Shown here in pieces: positions 28,461-38,500 of a stretch of DNA of 64,000 nucleotides; the stretch's first letter is position 1, and every line of letters starts with the position of its first letter. The position numbers and the translations under genes are program-made. This stretch comes from Fischerella sp. PCC 9431. GTDB taxonomy: Bacteria > Cyanobacteriota > Cyanobacteriia > Cyanobacteriales > Nostocaceae. The stretch covers positions 6,411,406-6,475,405 of the forward strand of contig NZ_KE650771.1 in NCBI RefSeq assembly GCF_000447295.1. Reading direction: 5' to 3'. Below the pieces are notes generated by a model. That model was not told the DNA's origin. It saw nothing but the letters and a program-made list of their open reading frames with translations, and searched no databases.

Positions 28461-31400
28461 TTAATTAACTGATAACTGTTGATTAATGGCTGTCAAGATA
28501 TTGTCGATATCGTCTTGACTCCATTGGCTAGATTCAAATTCAGCAAAGTCTGAAGGTGTGTAGTTTGGCACTGTAGAAGACTGGCTACCAATGAGTATAG
28601 AAAGTAAAGCCATTTTAAAAGTTTGAGTTAACCTTTCAATTGTTTCTTGACGATGGACATTTTGGCTATAAATCCAATCAATTTTGAGTTGTCCTTGAAC
28701 TATCAAGGCATTAATTTCTATGAGATGGCTGCGCTGTGCGCGTAAACTACGGGATAAACCACTATATTTTGGTGCTTTTAATAGAGAAGACTGTGGTAAA
28801 GTTTGCTCGTAGTTGCCAAGGTAAAGAAAAAGTACCTCTGCTTGTTGTAGCGATCGCAATTTTTCAGTAATAATTTCATCAGCACTCAAGTACCGCAAAA
28901 CACCATATCCCAAACCCTGATTTGGGAAACTACGAAGTTGCTCTTTCACTTGCTTTAAGATTTCCCCAGTTTGTTCAGCTTCCCCAATTTCTAAGAGCAT
29001 AGGGGCAATATTAGTAAACCAGCCTACTGTACGGGATAAATCCACATCATCGAAAATTACATCTCTGCCATTTCCTTCTAAATCTATGAGCAGCGATCGC
29101 TCTCCAGTCCATTTACTAAATGCTTGTGCTAAAGCAGCAAGTAGAACATCATCAGTTTGAACTCTATACGTAGCAGCAATTTCTTCCTGTAATGCTTGTG
29201 TTTCTGACACACTCAAAGTTACTGAAAGAGTCTGAGCAGACGCTACAGTATTAGCACCATCCGCATAATCCACCGGCAAAGGTGATACCCACTCACGCTC
29301 AGCTGCTAACCAATAAACCTGCTCTCTTTGTAATTCTATTGACTGGGCGTATTCAGTTAACCGCAAAGCCCACTGTTTGAATGAAGTGGTCTTTGGCTGT
29401 AGCTTGATTGTTTGTCCCTGACTGAGTTGTTGGTATGCAGTCTCCAAATCTTCCAGCAAAATTTGCCAAGAACCAACATCAATGGCTAAATGATGAATTG
29501 CTAACAGAATGCGGCTTGGTTGATAAGTTCCAAAATTAAAGAAAGCAACCCGCACAATTGGGCCAGAAGTCAGATTTAGACTCGCTTGTATCTCTGTAGC
29601 AGATGCTTCAAACGCCTGTTCTTGCTGTTGTGGTGATAGTCCCGATAAATCTATCTCTTCAAATGGTACAACTTCATCAGGACTAGCATTTATTTGCTGC
29701 CAACCCGATGCTTCTTCTTGAAAACGCAGACGTAAAGCATCATGATGAATCAGTAGATGCTGAAGTACTTGTTGCAAGAACACCGGGTTAAGAGATTGTT
29801 GTACTTCTAAGACCACTGTTTGATTCCAGTGGTGTGCATCAACTAAATTCTGCTCAAAAAACCAATGCTGAATTGGTGTTAGGGGTAGTTCTCCTTCTAC
29901 TACTCCCTGTTCACTCAAAACTGTTTGCGTTCTGCTTGCTATTTCTGCTAATTGTGCAATAGTTGGGTATTCAAACAAATGCTGATTAGTAAATCTCAGC
30001 CCTGCTTTGTTGGCTCTAGCAGTAATCTGAATACTTAATAGAGAATCACCGCCTAACTCTAAGAAGTTATCTTCAATACCTATTTGTTCAATTCCTAGAA
30101 TTTCTTGCCAGATGTTAGCAATGGTTTGCTCTATTTCATTTCGAGGAGCAACATAACTATTCTGTAAGTATGGTCTAGAGTGTAGTGCTGGTGAATTGGT
30201 GTGAACAACAATTTCTAAAGGCTCAATCCACTGTTCAATTCTGGCTTGTAAGTTAGTTGTTGAGACCACTATTTGATTGACTTTATTTAAAGATAAGACT
30301 CGTTGAAAGACTTCAACACCTTCATGATTACTCATGAACAATTCAGTGGAAATTTCTGGTTTTGTTGCCAATTCTGTAGCTAATTGACTAGTTAACCAGT
30401 TATCCCAATTAACGCTAATCCAAGGTGTAGAATTTGTTTGGTTATGTTTATAAACAAAAGCATCAGTGAAGTGATGGGCTGCTGGATAAGCCGCCATTCC
30501 CAATGCACCTAAAACAGATGATAAGGAAGATATCAATACACAGAAATCAAGCTCTATTCCTTGTAATGCTGTTTCTAAAATATATAGTCCATGACCATTT
30601 GCTCTTAGTTGTTGTTCGCATTCGCTTCTGGTGATTTCCTGAACTGTTCTAAACAGTTTAATTCCAGCAGCATGAATAACGCCATTTATCTGACCAAAAC
30701 GGTCTACAGCTTGAGTAATAGCTGCTTGCATTTGGTTTGGATTGGCTACATCAACACTTAAAGTCAGAATTTCTGCACCCAGTTGTTTTAGTTCCTGTAA
30801 TTTTCGGATTTTACTAGTGAATTTATCTTCTTCGTTGTGAGTTGCTAGCCATTGTTCCCATTCATCTGGGCTTGGGAAAGCCGAAGAACCAATCAGTACT
30901 AATTTTGCTTTGACTGTCTGCGCTAAATACTCAGCAATTTCTAAACCGATACCACCTGAGCCACCAGTAATTAGATATACTCCTTCTTGCCGCAGCTTGG
31001 GCGGTTGCTCGTTATCTAAATGTAGTGGTTCATAAGATTGTACCCAGCGATGATGCCCACGATAGGCGATCGCACTCTCAAATTTTTGAGCATTTAACTC
31101 CGCCAGAAGTTGATCTGATAATTGGCTTTCTAAAACAGTTCCAGCCGCAGGAAGGACAATATCAATGCTACGACAGGAAATATTTGCATACTCTTGGGGA
31201 ATGGTTTTACACATTCCCAAAACGGTTGCTTTCTCTGGACTTAATTTTTCTAAGCCTGTTACATCATATATATCGTTGGTGATAACCAAGATATCTATAA
31301 GTTGAGTAATATTTTGTTTACTAAGAGACTGTGCCAAAAATAACAAACTATAAAAACCTGTGTTTTGGCAATTGTCAAAAAATTCAATTCCCGATGTTGT

Positions 31401-34400
31401 TGCTTCAGTAGGTGTGATACTCCATAAATGAGCGATTTGATCTGGAATTTGTCCGAAAAAATGCAACTCTTCAATGAGAGCATCATAATCATCAGACTGG
31501 CTGGGATTGATAGTATATTCATTGTCACTCAGTTTACTAAAATGCTCTCCCTGCCAGACTGTAATAACGTTGTTACCCTCACCTTTTAGTCGTTTGACTA
31601 TTTGTGAACCTACTTGACAAGTATCAGCAAATACCAACACCTGTTTTTCAGATTTCTCAAGTTGTGGTGCAATTGCTTGCTTCCAGACTGGTAAATAAAA
31701 CCAGTCTGCTATGTCGGGCTTCTTCTGGTTGACAGCAAAAGATTCACTAGATTTTTTCTTGGGTTCTATCCAATAACGTTGACGTTCAAAAGGATATGTC
31801 GGTAGAGGAATGCGATAACGGCGTTCAGAATCATAAAAGCCAGACCAATCTACTGCTACTCCAAAAAACCAGAGGCGACCAAGTGTATTAAGCAAGAATG
31901 CTACATCTGCTTGTTCTTCTTTGGGATGCCTTAAAGAAGAGAGTATCGGCTGCTGGTTAATTCCTGCTCGCTGTTTGACAAAGGTACACAAAGTCCGCCC
32001 CGCCCCTACTTCTAACAGAATCCGGTTTGGCTCTTGCAATAATACAGAGATACCATCTGCAAACCTCACAGTTTGCCGTAAATGACTTGCCCAGTAATGC
32101 GGATCTGTAGCTTCTTGGGCAGATATCCAAGTTCCGGTAAGATTGGAGATAAAAGGGATTTGCGGTGGATTTAATGTAACTTTCTTAACTTCTGTAATAA
32201 ATGCCTGCAAAATCGGTTCCATCATCTGAGAATGGAAAGCATGGGAAGTATGCAGGCGGCGGCATTCTATTCCTTGAGTAATCAGTTGCTCAGATAGCGC
32301 ATCTATTTCTGCATGGGTTCCTGACACTACACAGGATGACGGTGCATTACTAGCAGCTAAAGATAAGTCTTCCTTAAGCAGGAGTTTAACTTCTGCTTCT
32401 GAAAGGGGAATCGATAGCATACTCCCGCTTGGTAATTGCTGCATTAATCGCCCACGCATAGCAACAAGAGTTAATGCGTCTTCTAAAGACATGACACCAG
32501 CAAGACAAGCCGCCACATATTCCCCAATGCTGTGACCAATCATCGCACTCGGAGAAATACCCCACGACATCCACAACTGAGCTAAACCATACTCAATTAC
32601 AAATAATGCTGGCTGGGCTAGGGATGTTTGTTTGAGTTTTTCTTGTGCTGTTTCTGTGTCAGACTCTTGGGGATAGATGACTGAGCGTAAATCTAAATTC
32701 AATAATGTTTGAAGTATCAAACAGCAACTGTCTACAGCTTCACGAAAGACTGACTCTGTTTGATAGAGTTCTTTGCCCATATTGAGATACTGACTACCTT
32801 GTCCAGGAAACATGAAGGTAATCGGGCGATCGCATGGTTCTTGGTAGTGGCTGAAAACTCGTTGAGAAGTTCTATTTTCTAAAGCATTGACCGCATCTTG
32901 AATATCCTCACATACCAAGATGCGACGATAATTAAATTCTTTACGTCCTACTTGCAGGGTATAAGCAACATCCGCCAGATTTAGTTCAGGATGCTGCATA
33001 AGATGTTGAGCTAGATTATTGGTAGCAGTTTCTAACGCAGATTCAGTCTTAGCCGATAGACATAGTAGATATTGACTTTTGAACGCCAGTTGCTTCAAGT
33101 CGGCAGAGCCGCCCAACACACTGGCTCCTTTTGACTTTTGACTTTTAACTTGTATTGGTGCTTCTTCTAGAACAACATGAACGTTGGTTCCTCCCATCCC
33201 CAAAGAACTGACACCCGCACGACGCGGAGATAGTTCTTGTTTCCATTCAGTCAGTTTTGTATTGACATAAAAAGGACTATTGGCAAAATCAATCTGGGGG
33301 TTAGGCTGTTCAAAATTCAAACTAGGTGGTATTTGTTGATATTTGAGGGCTAAAGCTGTCTTGATTAATCCTGTGACTCCGGCTGCTGCATCAAGATGAC
33401 CGATGTTTGTTTTGACAGAACCAATCGCACAAAAACCTTTTTTGTCTGTACTGGTGCGAAAAACTTTGGTTAAAGCAGCAATTTCAATCGGATCACCCAA
33501 AGTTGTACCAGTACCATGTGCTTCAACATAACTGATGGTTTCTGGTTTAACGCCTGCTAACATGATTGCTTCGGCGATCGCTTCTGCTTGTCCATCGATG
33601 CTAGGCGCTGTGTAACCAACTTTCATTGAACCATCGTTATTAATTGCCCAACCTTTAATCACTGCATAGATGTGATCACCATCTGCGATCGCATCCTCCA
33701 GACGCTTAAGCAAAACAACTCCGACACCATTACCAACAGTTGTTCCTTGAGCTTGAGCATCAAAGGTACGACAATGACCATCCGGTGATAAAGTTCCTCC
33801 TGGTTGATACAAATAACCTGTTTTGTGCGGAACTCGAATCGAAACTCCTCCCGCTAAAGCCATATCACATTGATAATTCATTAAACTTTGACAAGCCAGA
33901 GTAATTGCTACTAATGAAGTAGAACAAGCTGTTTGAACAGTGAGACTTGGCCCAGTTAAATTTAATTTGTAAGATACACGGGTAGATAGAAAATCTTTAT
34001 CATTACCAATTAATTTTTGATAGCATTGTGATGAGCCTACGTGGTCAGTATTTAAATCAAAATTTAAATAGTTATTAAACCCAGCGCCAGCATAAACGCC
34101 TACGCGACTTTCACATCTATTAGAGTCATAGCCACCATTTTCCAATGCTTCCCAAGCACACTCTAAAAATAGACGGTGTTGTGGATCTGTAATTTCCGCT
34201 TCTTTAGGATTAACATCAAAAAATGCAGCATCAAATAAATCAATATCTTTCAGAACACCGCTTACTTTGACATAGTTATTATCATATAAACAACTAGGAG
34301 CAATACCTGCTGATAACAACTCTTCATCTGTAAGCTGAGAAGTTGATTCTATTCCAGCTTGTAAATTCTGCCAAAATTCTGCAATATTATTAGCTCCAGG

Positions 34401-34460
34401 AAAACGTCCTGACATACCAATAATAGCTATAACGGAATTATAATCCTGTGTCCCACCCAT
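28461..34460 (-). CDS. Type I PKS module KS-AT-KR-T with terminal epimerization domain
   Basis: A 1999-residue protein. The KS has DTACSTSL near 177 with the EAHGTGTT and NIGHLDAAAG histidine motifs. The AT has GHSIGEY near 642 and HAFHS near 740, which points to malonyl-CoA. The KR has GGSGGIG near 1167 and an SxxS...Y active site near 1320. No DH, ER or methyltransferase is visible. The carrier (LGGDSLL near 1470) is of the NRPS kind rather than a PKS ACP. The last about 480 residues are an epimerization-type domain (TPIQHWFFEQ; HHLAIDVGSW near 1655; VGWFTNIAPM), with Val where the motif normally has Gly. The module should extend the acylated first residue by a reduced two-carbon unit. The E domain has no obvious alpha stereocentre to act on. 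Confidence 0.93.
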   Translation of the reverse strand: MGGTQDYNSVIAIIGMSGRFPGANNIAEFWQNLQAGIESTSQLTDEELLSAGIAPSCLYDNNYVKVSGVLKDIDLFDAAFFDVNPKEAEITDPQHRLFLECAWEALENGGYDSNRCESRVGVYAGAGFNNYLNFDLNTDHVGSSQCYQKLIGNDKDFLSTRVSYKLNLTGPSLTVQTACSTSLVAITLACQSLMNYQCDMALAGGVSIRVPHKTGYLYQPGGTLSPDGHCRTFDAQAQGTTVGNGVGVVLLKRLEDAIADGDHIYAVIKGWAINNDGSMKVGYTAPSIDGQAEAIAEAIMLAGVKPETISYVEAHGTGTTLGDPIEIAALTKVFRTSTDKKGFCAIGSVKTNIGHLDAAAGVTGLIKTALALKYQQIPPSLNFEQPNPQIDFANSPFYVNTKLTEWKQELSPRRAGVSSLGMGGTNVHVVLEEAPIQVKSQKSKGASVLGGSADLKQLAFKSQYLLCLSAKTESALETATNNLAQHLMQHPELNLADVAYTLQVGRKEFNYRRILVCEDIQDAVNALENRTSQRVFSHYQEPCDRPITFMFPGQGSQYLNMGKELYQTESVFREAVDSCCLILQTLLNLDLRSVIYPQESDTETAQEKLKQTSLAQPALFVIEYGLAQLWMSWGISPSAMIGHSIGEYVAACLAGVMSLEDALTLVAMRGRLMQQLPSGSMLSIPLSEAEVKLLLKEDLSLAASNAPSSCVVSGTHAEIDALSEQLITQGIECRRLHTSHAFHSQMMEPILQAFITEVKKVTLNPPQIPFISNLTGTWISAQEATDPHYWASHLRQTVRFADGISVLLQEPNRILLEVGAGRTLCTFVKQRAGINQQPILSSLRHPKEEQADVAFLLNTLGRLWFFGVAVDWSGFYDSERRYRIPLPTYPFERQRYWIEPKKKSSESFAVNQKKPDIADWFYLPVWKQAIAPQLEKSEKQVLVFADTCQVGSQIVKRLKGEGNNVITVWQGEHFSKLSDNEYTINPSQSDDYDALIEELHFFGQIPDQIAHLWSITPTEATTSGIEFFDNCQNTGFYSLLFLAQSLSKQNITQLIDILVITNDIYDVTGLEKLSPEKATVLGMCKTIPQEYANISCRSIDIVLPAAGTVLESQLSDQLLAELNAQKFESAIAYRGHHRWVQSYEPLHLDNEQPPKLRQEGVYLITGGSGGIGLEIAEYLAQTVKAKLVLIGSSAFPSPDEWEQWLATHNEEDKFTSKIRKLQELKQLGAEILTLSVDVANPNQMQAAITQAVDRFGQINGVIHAAGIKLFRTVQEITRSECEQQLRANGHGLYILETALQGIELDFCVLISSLSSVLGALGMAAYPAAHHFTDAFVYKHNQTNSTPWISVNWDNWLTSQLATELATKPEISTELFMSNHEGVEVFQRVLSLNKVNQIVVSTTNLQARIEQWIEPLEIVVHTNSPALHSRPYLQNSYVAPRNEIEQTIANIWQEILGIEQIGIEDNFLELGGDSLLSIQITARANKAGLRFTNQHLFEYPTIAQLAEIASRTQTVLSEQGVVEGELPLTPIQHWFFEQNLVDAHHWNQTVVLEVQQSLNPVFLQQVLQHLLIHHDALRLRFQEEASGWQQINASPDEVVPFEEIDLSGLSPQQQEQAFEASATEIQASLNLTSGPIVRVAFFNFGTYQPSRILLAIHHLAIDVGSWQILLEDLETAYQQLSQGQTIKLQPKTTSFKQWALRLTEYAQSIELQREQVYWLAAEREWVSPLPVDYADGANTVASAQTLSVTLSVSETQALQEEIAATYRVQTDDVLLAALAQAFSKWTGERSLLIDLEGNGRDVIFDDVDLSRTVGWFTNIAPMLLEIGEAEQTGEILKQVKEQLRSFPNQGLGYGVLRYLSADEIITEKLRSLQQAEVLFLYLGNYEQTLPQSSLLKAPKYSGLSRSLRAQRSHLIEINALIVQGQLKIDWIYSQNVHRQETIERLTQTFKMALLSILIGSQSSTVPNYTPSDFAEFESSQWSQDDIDNILTAINQQLSVN
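33095..33150. repeat. Repeat-derived insertion in the KS-AT linker of the PKS
   Basis: Within the coding sequence, a stretch with a GGCAGAGCCGCCCAA-type motif is followed by TTTTGAC heptamers. It encodes low-complexity linker residues (KSQKSKGASVLGGSAD). These motifs look like the dispersed and tandem repeats common in heterocystous cyanobacteria. The reading frame is preserved, and the segment falls in a flexible linker rather than a catalytic domain. Confidence 0.5.
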
Positions 34461-34617
34461 AACTCATTTGTCCTGTGGTATTGCTTTGTACTTGTTGCAC
34501 ATAAATATGAACGATTTCAACTGTTTGTTTGAAACCATTTTTGCTCCAATTTGCTCATTAATTACTGCAACTTGTATTAAGAAAATAATTTATTTTTAAC
34601 TCAATTTTATTAAATAA

Positions 34618-35493
34618 TTATTTGTTGTCTTTAAGATAGCTTAGTAAAGCATAAATACGCCTTTTTGTATCGGTGAATGATCGACGACCGTGTAAAAATC
34701 GAGAGTTGTCGATCATCACTAAATCGCCAGGTTGCCACGATATCACTTCTGTTAAATTATTCATCACTTGCTGAATTTGGTTGATAGCTGTTGACGGAAT
34801 AGGTGAACCATCTTCAAAAGCGACTATTCCTCTAGGATTTTTGTACTCAGCAATTAAGCTATTAGCAAATGCGTCTTGATGACCATACTTAGTCTTAACT
34901 ACAGCCGAGCAAACATACTCTATAGAAATAGATTGGTCTTCATTAATTGTGTAGCTTAATCCAGGAATACCATTAAGAGTGCGCTTGACATCAACTAGAG
35001 TAGCACCTGCTCCTAAAAAATGCTTCCAGTCAGCAGCGGGAAATTTTTGTAAATATCTGATGTTTTTAGCAACAAATAACTCTTGTAATTCTTCACTCAA
35101 TTCCTGCCATACTCGTACTCCATCCCAAAATAAGGTTTCACCACCTTGAGAAGCAGGTACACCACAGCAAAACCATATTACATCAGGACGAAATGGAGAA
35201 TTAGCATTCTCACAATGAGGGCTAACATAGTGCATCCCTGGGTCTACTAAAGTTACAAATTGATTGCGTGGATCAATAACTCGTCTTTCTTTATCTAAAA
35301 TAAATCTTGAACTAAATTTTTCGGCAAATGTTTTCATTTGTGCATAGTCAATGTCAAAACCTCGAAATAATACAACGCCAAATTCTTTAAAGTAACCTAA
35401 AGTTTCTTGAGCAGGTAGTTGTAAAATTGATTGAGCAGTATTGTTGTGAATGAGTTTTGCACTACTAAATAATAATGTATTAGTTTCAATCAT
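34618..35493 (-). CDS. AsnO/TauD-like Fe(II)/2OG oxygenase
   Basis: This 291-residue enzyme belongs to the TauD/AsnO-like clavaminate synthase group. The iron site is visible as SPHCENANSP (HxE), followed by SQGGETLFWDG. The distal histidine is in VMIDNSRFLHGRRSF, and a basic pair (TKRRIYALLSY) follows for 2-oxoglutarate. It is shorter than the other two oxygenases here and clearly divergent from them, so it probably has a different substrate. It sits between the FAAL-NRPS, whose A domain reads as Asn-like, and the PKS. The simplest idea is beta-hydroxylation of asparagine, free as in AsnO or on the first carrier. Another position on the acyl chain or first residue remains possible. The preceding gene's stop is 61 bp upstream. 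Confidence 0.85.
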   Translation of the reverse strand: MIETNTLLFSSAKLIHNNTAQSILQLPAQETLGYFKEFGVVLFRGFDIDYAQMKTFAEKFSSRFILDKERRVIDPRNQFVTLVDPGMHYVSPHCENANSPFRPDVIWFCCGVPASQGGETLFWDGVRVWQELSEELQELFVAKNIRYLQKFPAADWKHFLGAGATLVDVKRTLNGIPGLSYTINEDQSISIEYVCSAVVKTKYGHQDAFANSLIAEYKNPRGIVAFEDGSPIPSTAINQIQQVMNNLTEVISWQPGDLVMIDNSRFLHGRRSFTDTKRRIYALLSYLKDNK

Positions 35494-35554
35494 TTTAGTC
35501 TACATTCTCAGATTTAGTTAATTGGTATTTTCCTGAATTAATCAAGTTAATTGC

Positions 35555-38500
35555 TTATTGATTCACATTTTTGCCGCGTTTCATCAGCATTCTCTGCCTA
35601 TTTACAGATTCTCGCTGCTTTTGAACGCGATTATTTAAAGATTCAAAAGCAGATGTCTCTTTTGAGTTTAAATTTATATACTTTGTCAAAGATTTGATAG
35701 TTGGGTTCTGAAACATTTCTACAACTGAAATGTTAAATTGCAATACTTCTCGTATTTTGTGATTAGCCTGCACCATCAATAAAGAATGGCCTCCTATATC
35801 AAAAAAATTATCATTTACGCCTACTTTTTCTAGATGTAAAACCTCTCGCCAAATGTTAGCGATCGCTCGTTCTACTTCAGAGCGCGGAGCTTCATAAACT
35901 GCTTGTAAATCAGGGCGATCGCGATCGGGAATCGGTAATGCTTGACGGTCTACTTTACCATTTGTTGTCAAAGGCAATGCTTGCATTGGCACAAATGCCG
36001 ATGGCAGCATATAATCTGGTAGCTGTTCCTTTAGAAAATTTCGCAAGTTGCTACCACTAACAGTTGCATCGATTTTGGTAACAAAATAAACTACCAAACG
36101 CTGATCCCCTGGCACATCCTCTCGCATCAAGACTATTGTGTCCTGAACTCCTGGATATTCGCACAGCAAAGCTTCAATCTCTTTCAATTCTATGCGATAG
36201 CCTCGCACTTTTACCTGATGATCAATTCGTCCGAGAAATTCTAAATTTCCATTTGAACAGTAACGAACTAAGTCTCCAGTTTTGTACAATCGCGCTCCTG
36301 GTTCTTTACTAAAGGGATTGGGTACAAATTTTTCAGCTGTCAATTCTGGCCGATTAAGATATCCTCGCGCCACACCGACTCCGCCAATATATAGCTCTCC
36401 TGGAACTCCCATCGGTACTGGTTGATAATATTGATTTAATACGTATAGTTGAGTGTTAGCTATTGGTTGACCAATTGGTACTGAAGCTGAGTTGATCTCA
36501 CTTTGAGGTACTTGGTAAATACAGCAACCAACAACAGTTTCTGTGGGGCCATATTCATTGACTAATATTGTATCAGGCGCAAAGTCTCGCCAAAAGGCAA
36601 TGCTATCTGTTAACAGGTTTTCTCCCCCAATGATAAAGGCGTTTGTTTTACCTTTTGCTGCTATTGGAGATAACTGTTGAGAAAGCAATAGTAGTTGGGC
36701 TGGTGTGATTTTGACAAGGCTATAATTTAATTTATTTTGCAAAGCTTTAGCCAAGGTTTCTATACCTTGGTTTTCAGGTAGAAGTTCGACTTTATTACCC
36801 ACTAACAAAGGAGAAAATAAGCCAGTAATAGTCATATCGAAAGACATGGAAGAATGAACTGGCGCTCCTTCTCCTTGCTGAACTTTATAAGCTTGCGAAC
36901 ACCAAACTAGATAATTAACTAACCCCCGATGATGAATCAAAGTTCCTTTGGGTTTTCCTGTGGAACCAGAAGTATAGATAATGTAAGCGAGATTATCAGG
37001 TATTAAAGAATTCACAGGATTTTTTTGACTTTCTTGCTCTATCGCTTGCCAATCTTCATCCAAACACACAACTTCAGCTGTATGTTTAGGTAAATTTTCT
37101 AGCAAGTGCTTTTGAGTTATTAGTATTGATGCTTGAACATCTTTGAGCATGAATGCTAAACGCTCTTGCGGATAAGTCGGATCTAACGGTACATAAGCTC
37201 CACCTGCTTTCAAGATTCCTAAAAGCCCAATCAGCATTGTGATAGAACGTTCAATGCAAATACCCACAGGAATTTCTGGTTGCACGCCCAATTTTTGCAG
37301 ATAATGTGCAAGTTGATTAGCTTGCTGATTTAGTTGACGATATGTGAGTTGCTCATTGCCAAAGACGGCTGCAATTGCATCCGGTGTTCTGTCTACCTGT
37401 GCTTCAAATAATTGATGAAGACATTGATCTGCCGGATATTCTGTCTTAGTATTATTAAACTCAAATAATAAGTGCTGTTTCTCCCTATCCATGAGCAAGG
37501 GCAAATCTGTAATACACTGACTTGGATTAGCAATAATACTTTCGAGTAAAGTTGAAAAATGTCCCAGCATTCTATCAATAGTATCGGCGTTAAATAGATC
37601 CGCGTTGTACTCTAAAGTAGCTACTAATCCCTGTTCTCTGTCTTCCATAAATAGAGTTAAATCAAACTTAGCACAGCCGTTATCACCTTCCGCGAAAGTT
37701 AGAGAAATATCTGATTGCTGTGGCGTGGAGAGCGGTACATTCTGGAGAACAAACATTACCTGAAACAGTGGGTTATAGCTGAGATCGCGTTCAGGCTGTA
37801 GTTCCTCTACTAACTTATCGAAAGGTAAATCTTGATGAACATATGCTTCTAAAGCTGTGGATTTTACTCGCGCCAGTAATTCTCTAAAACTAGGTTGCTC
37901 AGATAAATCAGTACGCAACACTAAAATATTGACAAATAAGCCTATCAATGATTCAACTTCAACAGAGTTGCGATTAGCAACTGGCGAACCTACTAAAATA
38001 TCTGTTTGTCCTGTGTAGCGATACAGCAAGGTTTTGAACGCCGCCAACAGAGTCATAAATAAAGTTGCGTTTTCCTGATAACTCAGTTGTTTTAACGCTT
38101 CTGTGAGGGTTTTTGATAAGGATAATTGGGCTTTAGCACCATTGAAGTTTTGTACAGGCGATGTCTTACGGTAAGCTCCTCCGCGTCTACGCGGATGGTC
38201 ACAAGGTAAATCCAATACAGGTAGCTTACCCCCTAACTGCTGTTTCCAGTATGTAAGTAAATTTTGAATACGCTCTGGATGTAAATTCTTTCGTTGCCAA
38301 TAGGCAAAATCTACATACTGAATGGGTAGTTCGGGGAGTGGCGAAGGTTTTCCATTGGCAAATGCTTCATATAGTGCTGTCAGTTCTCGAATGAAAACGC
38401 CAATAGACCAGCCATCTGCAACTATATGATGGAAGGTAATCAGCAACTTGTATTTATGATCTGTCAAGCGCAGCAGTGAGCCATGCAACAGAGGTTGACA

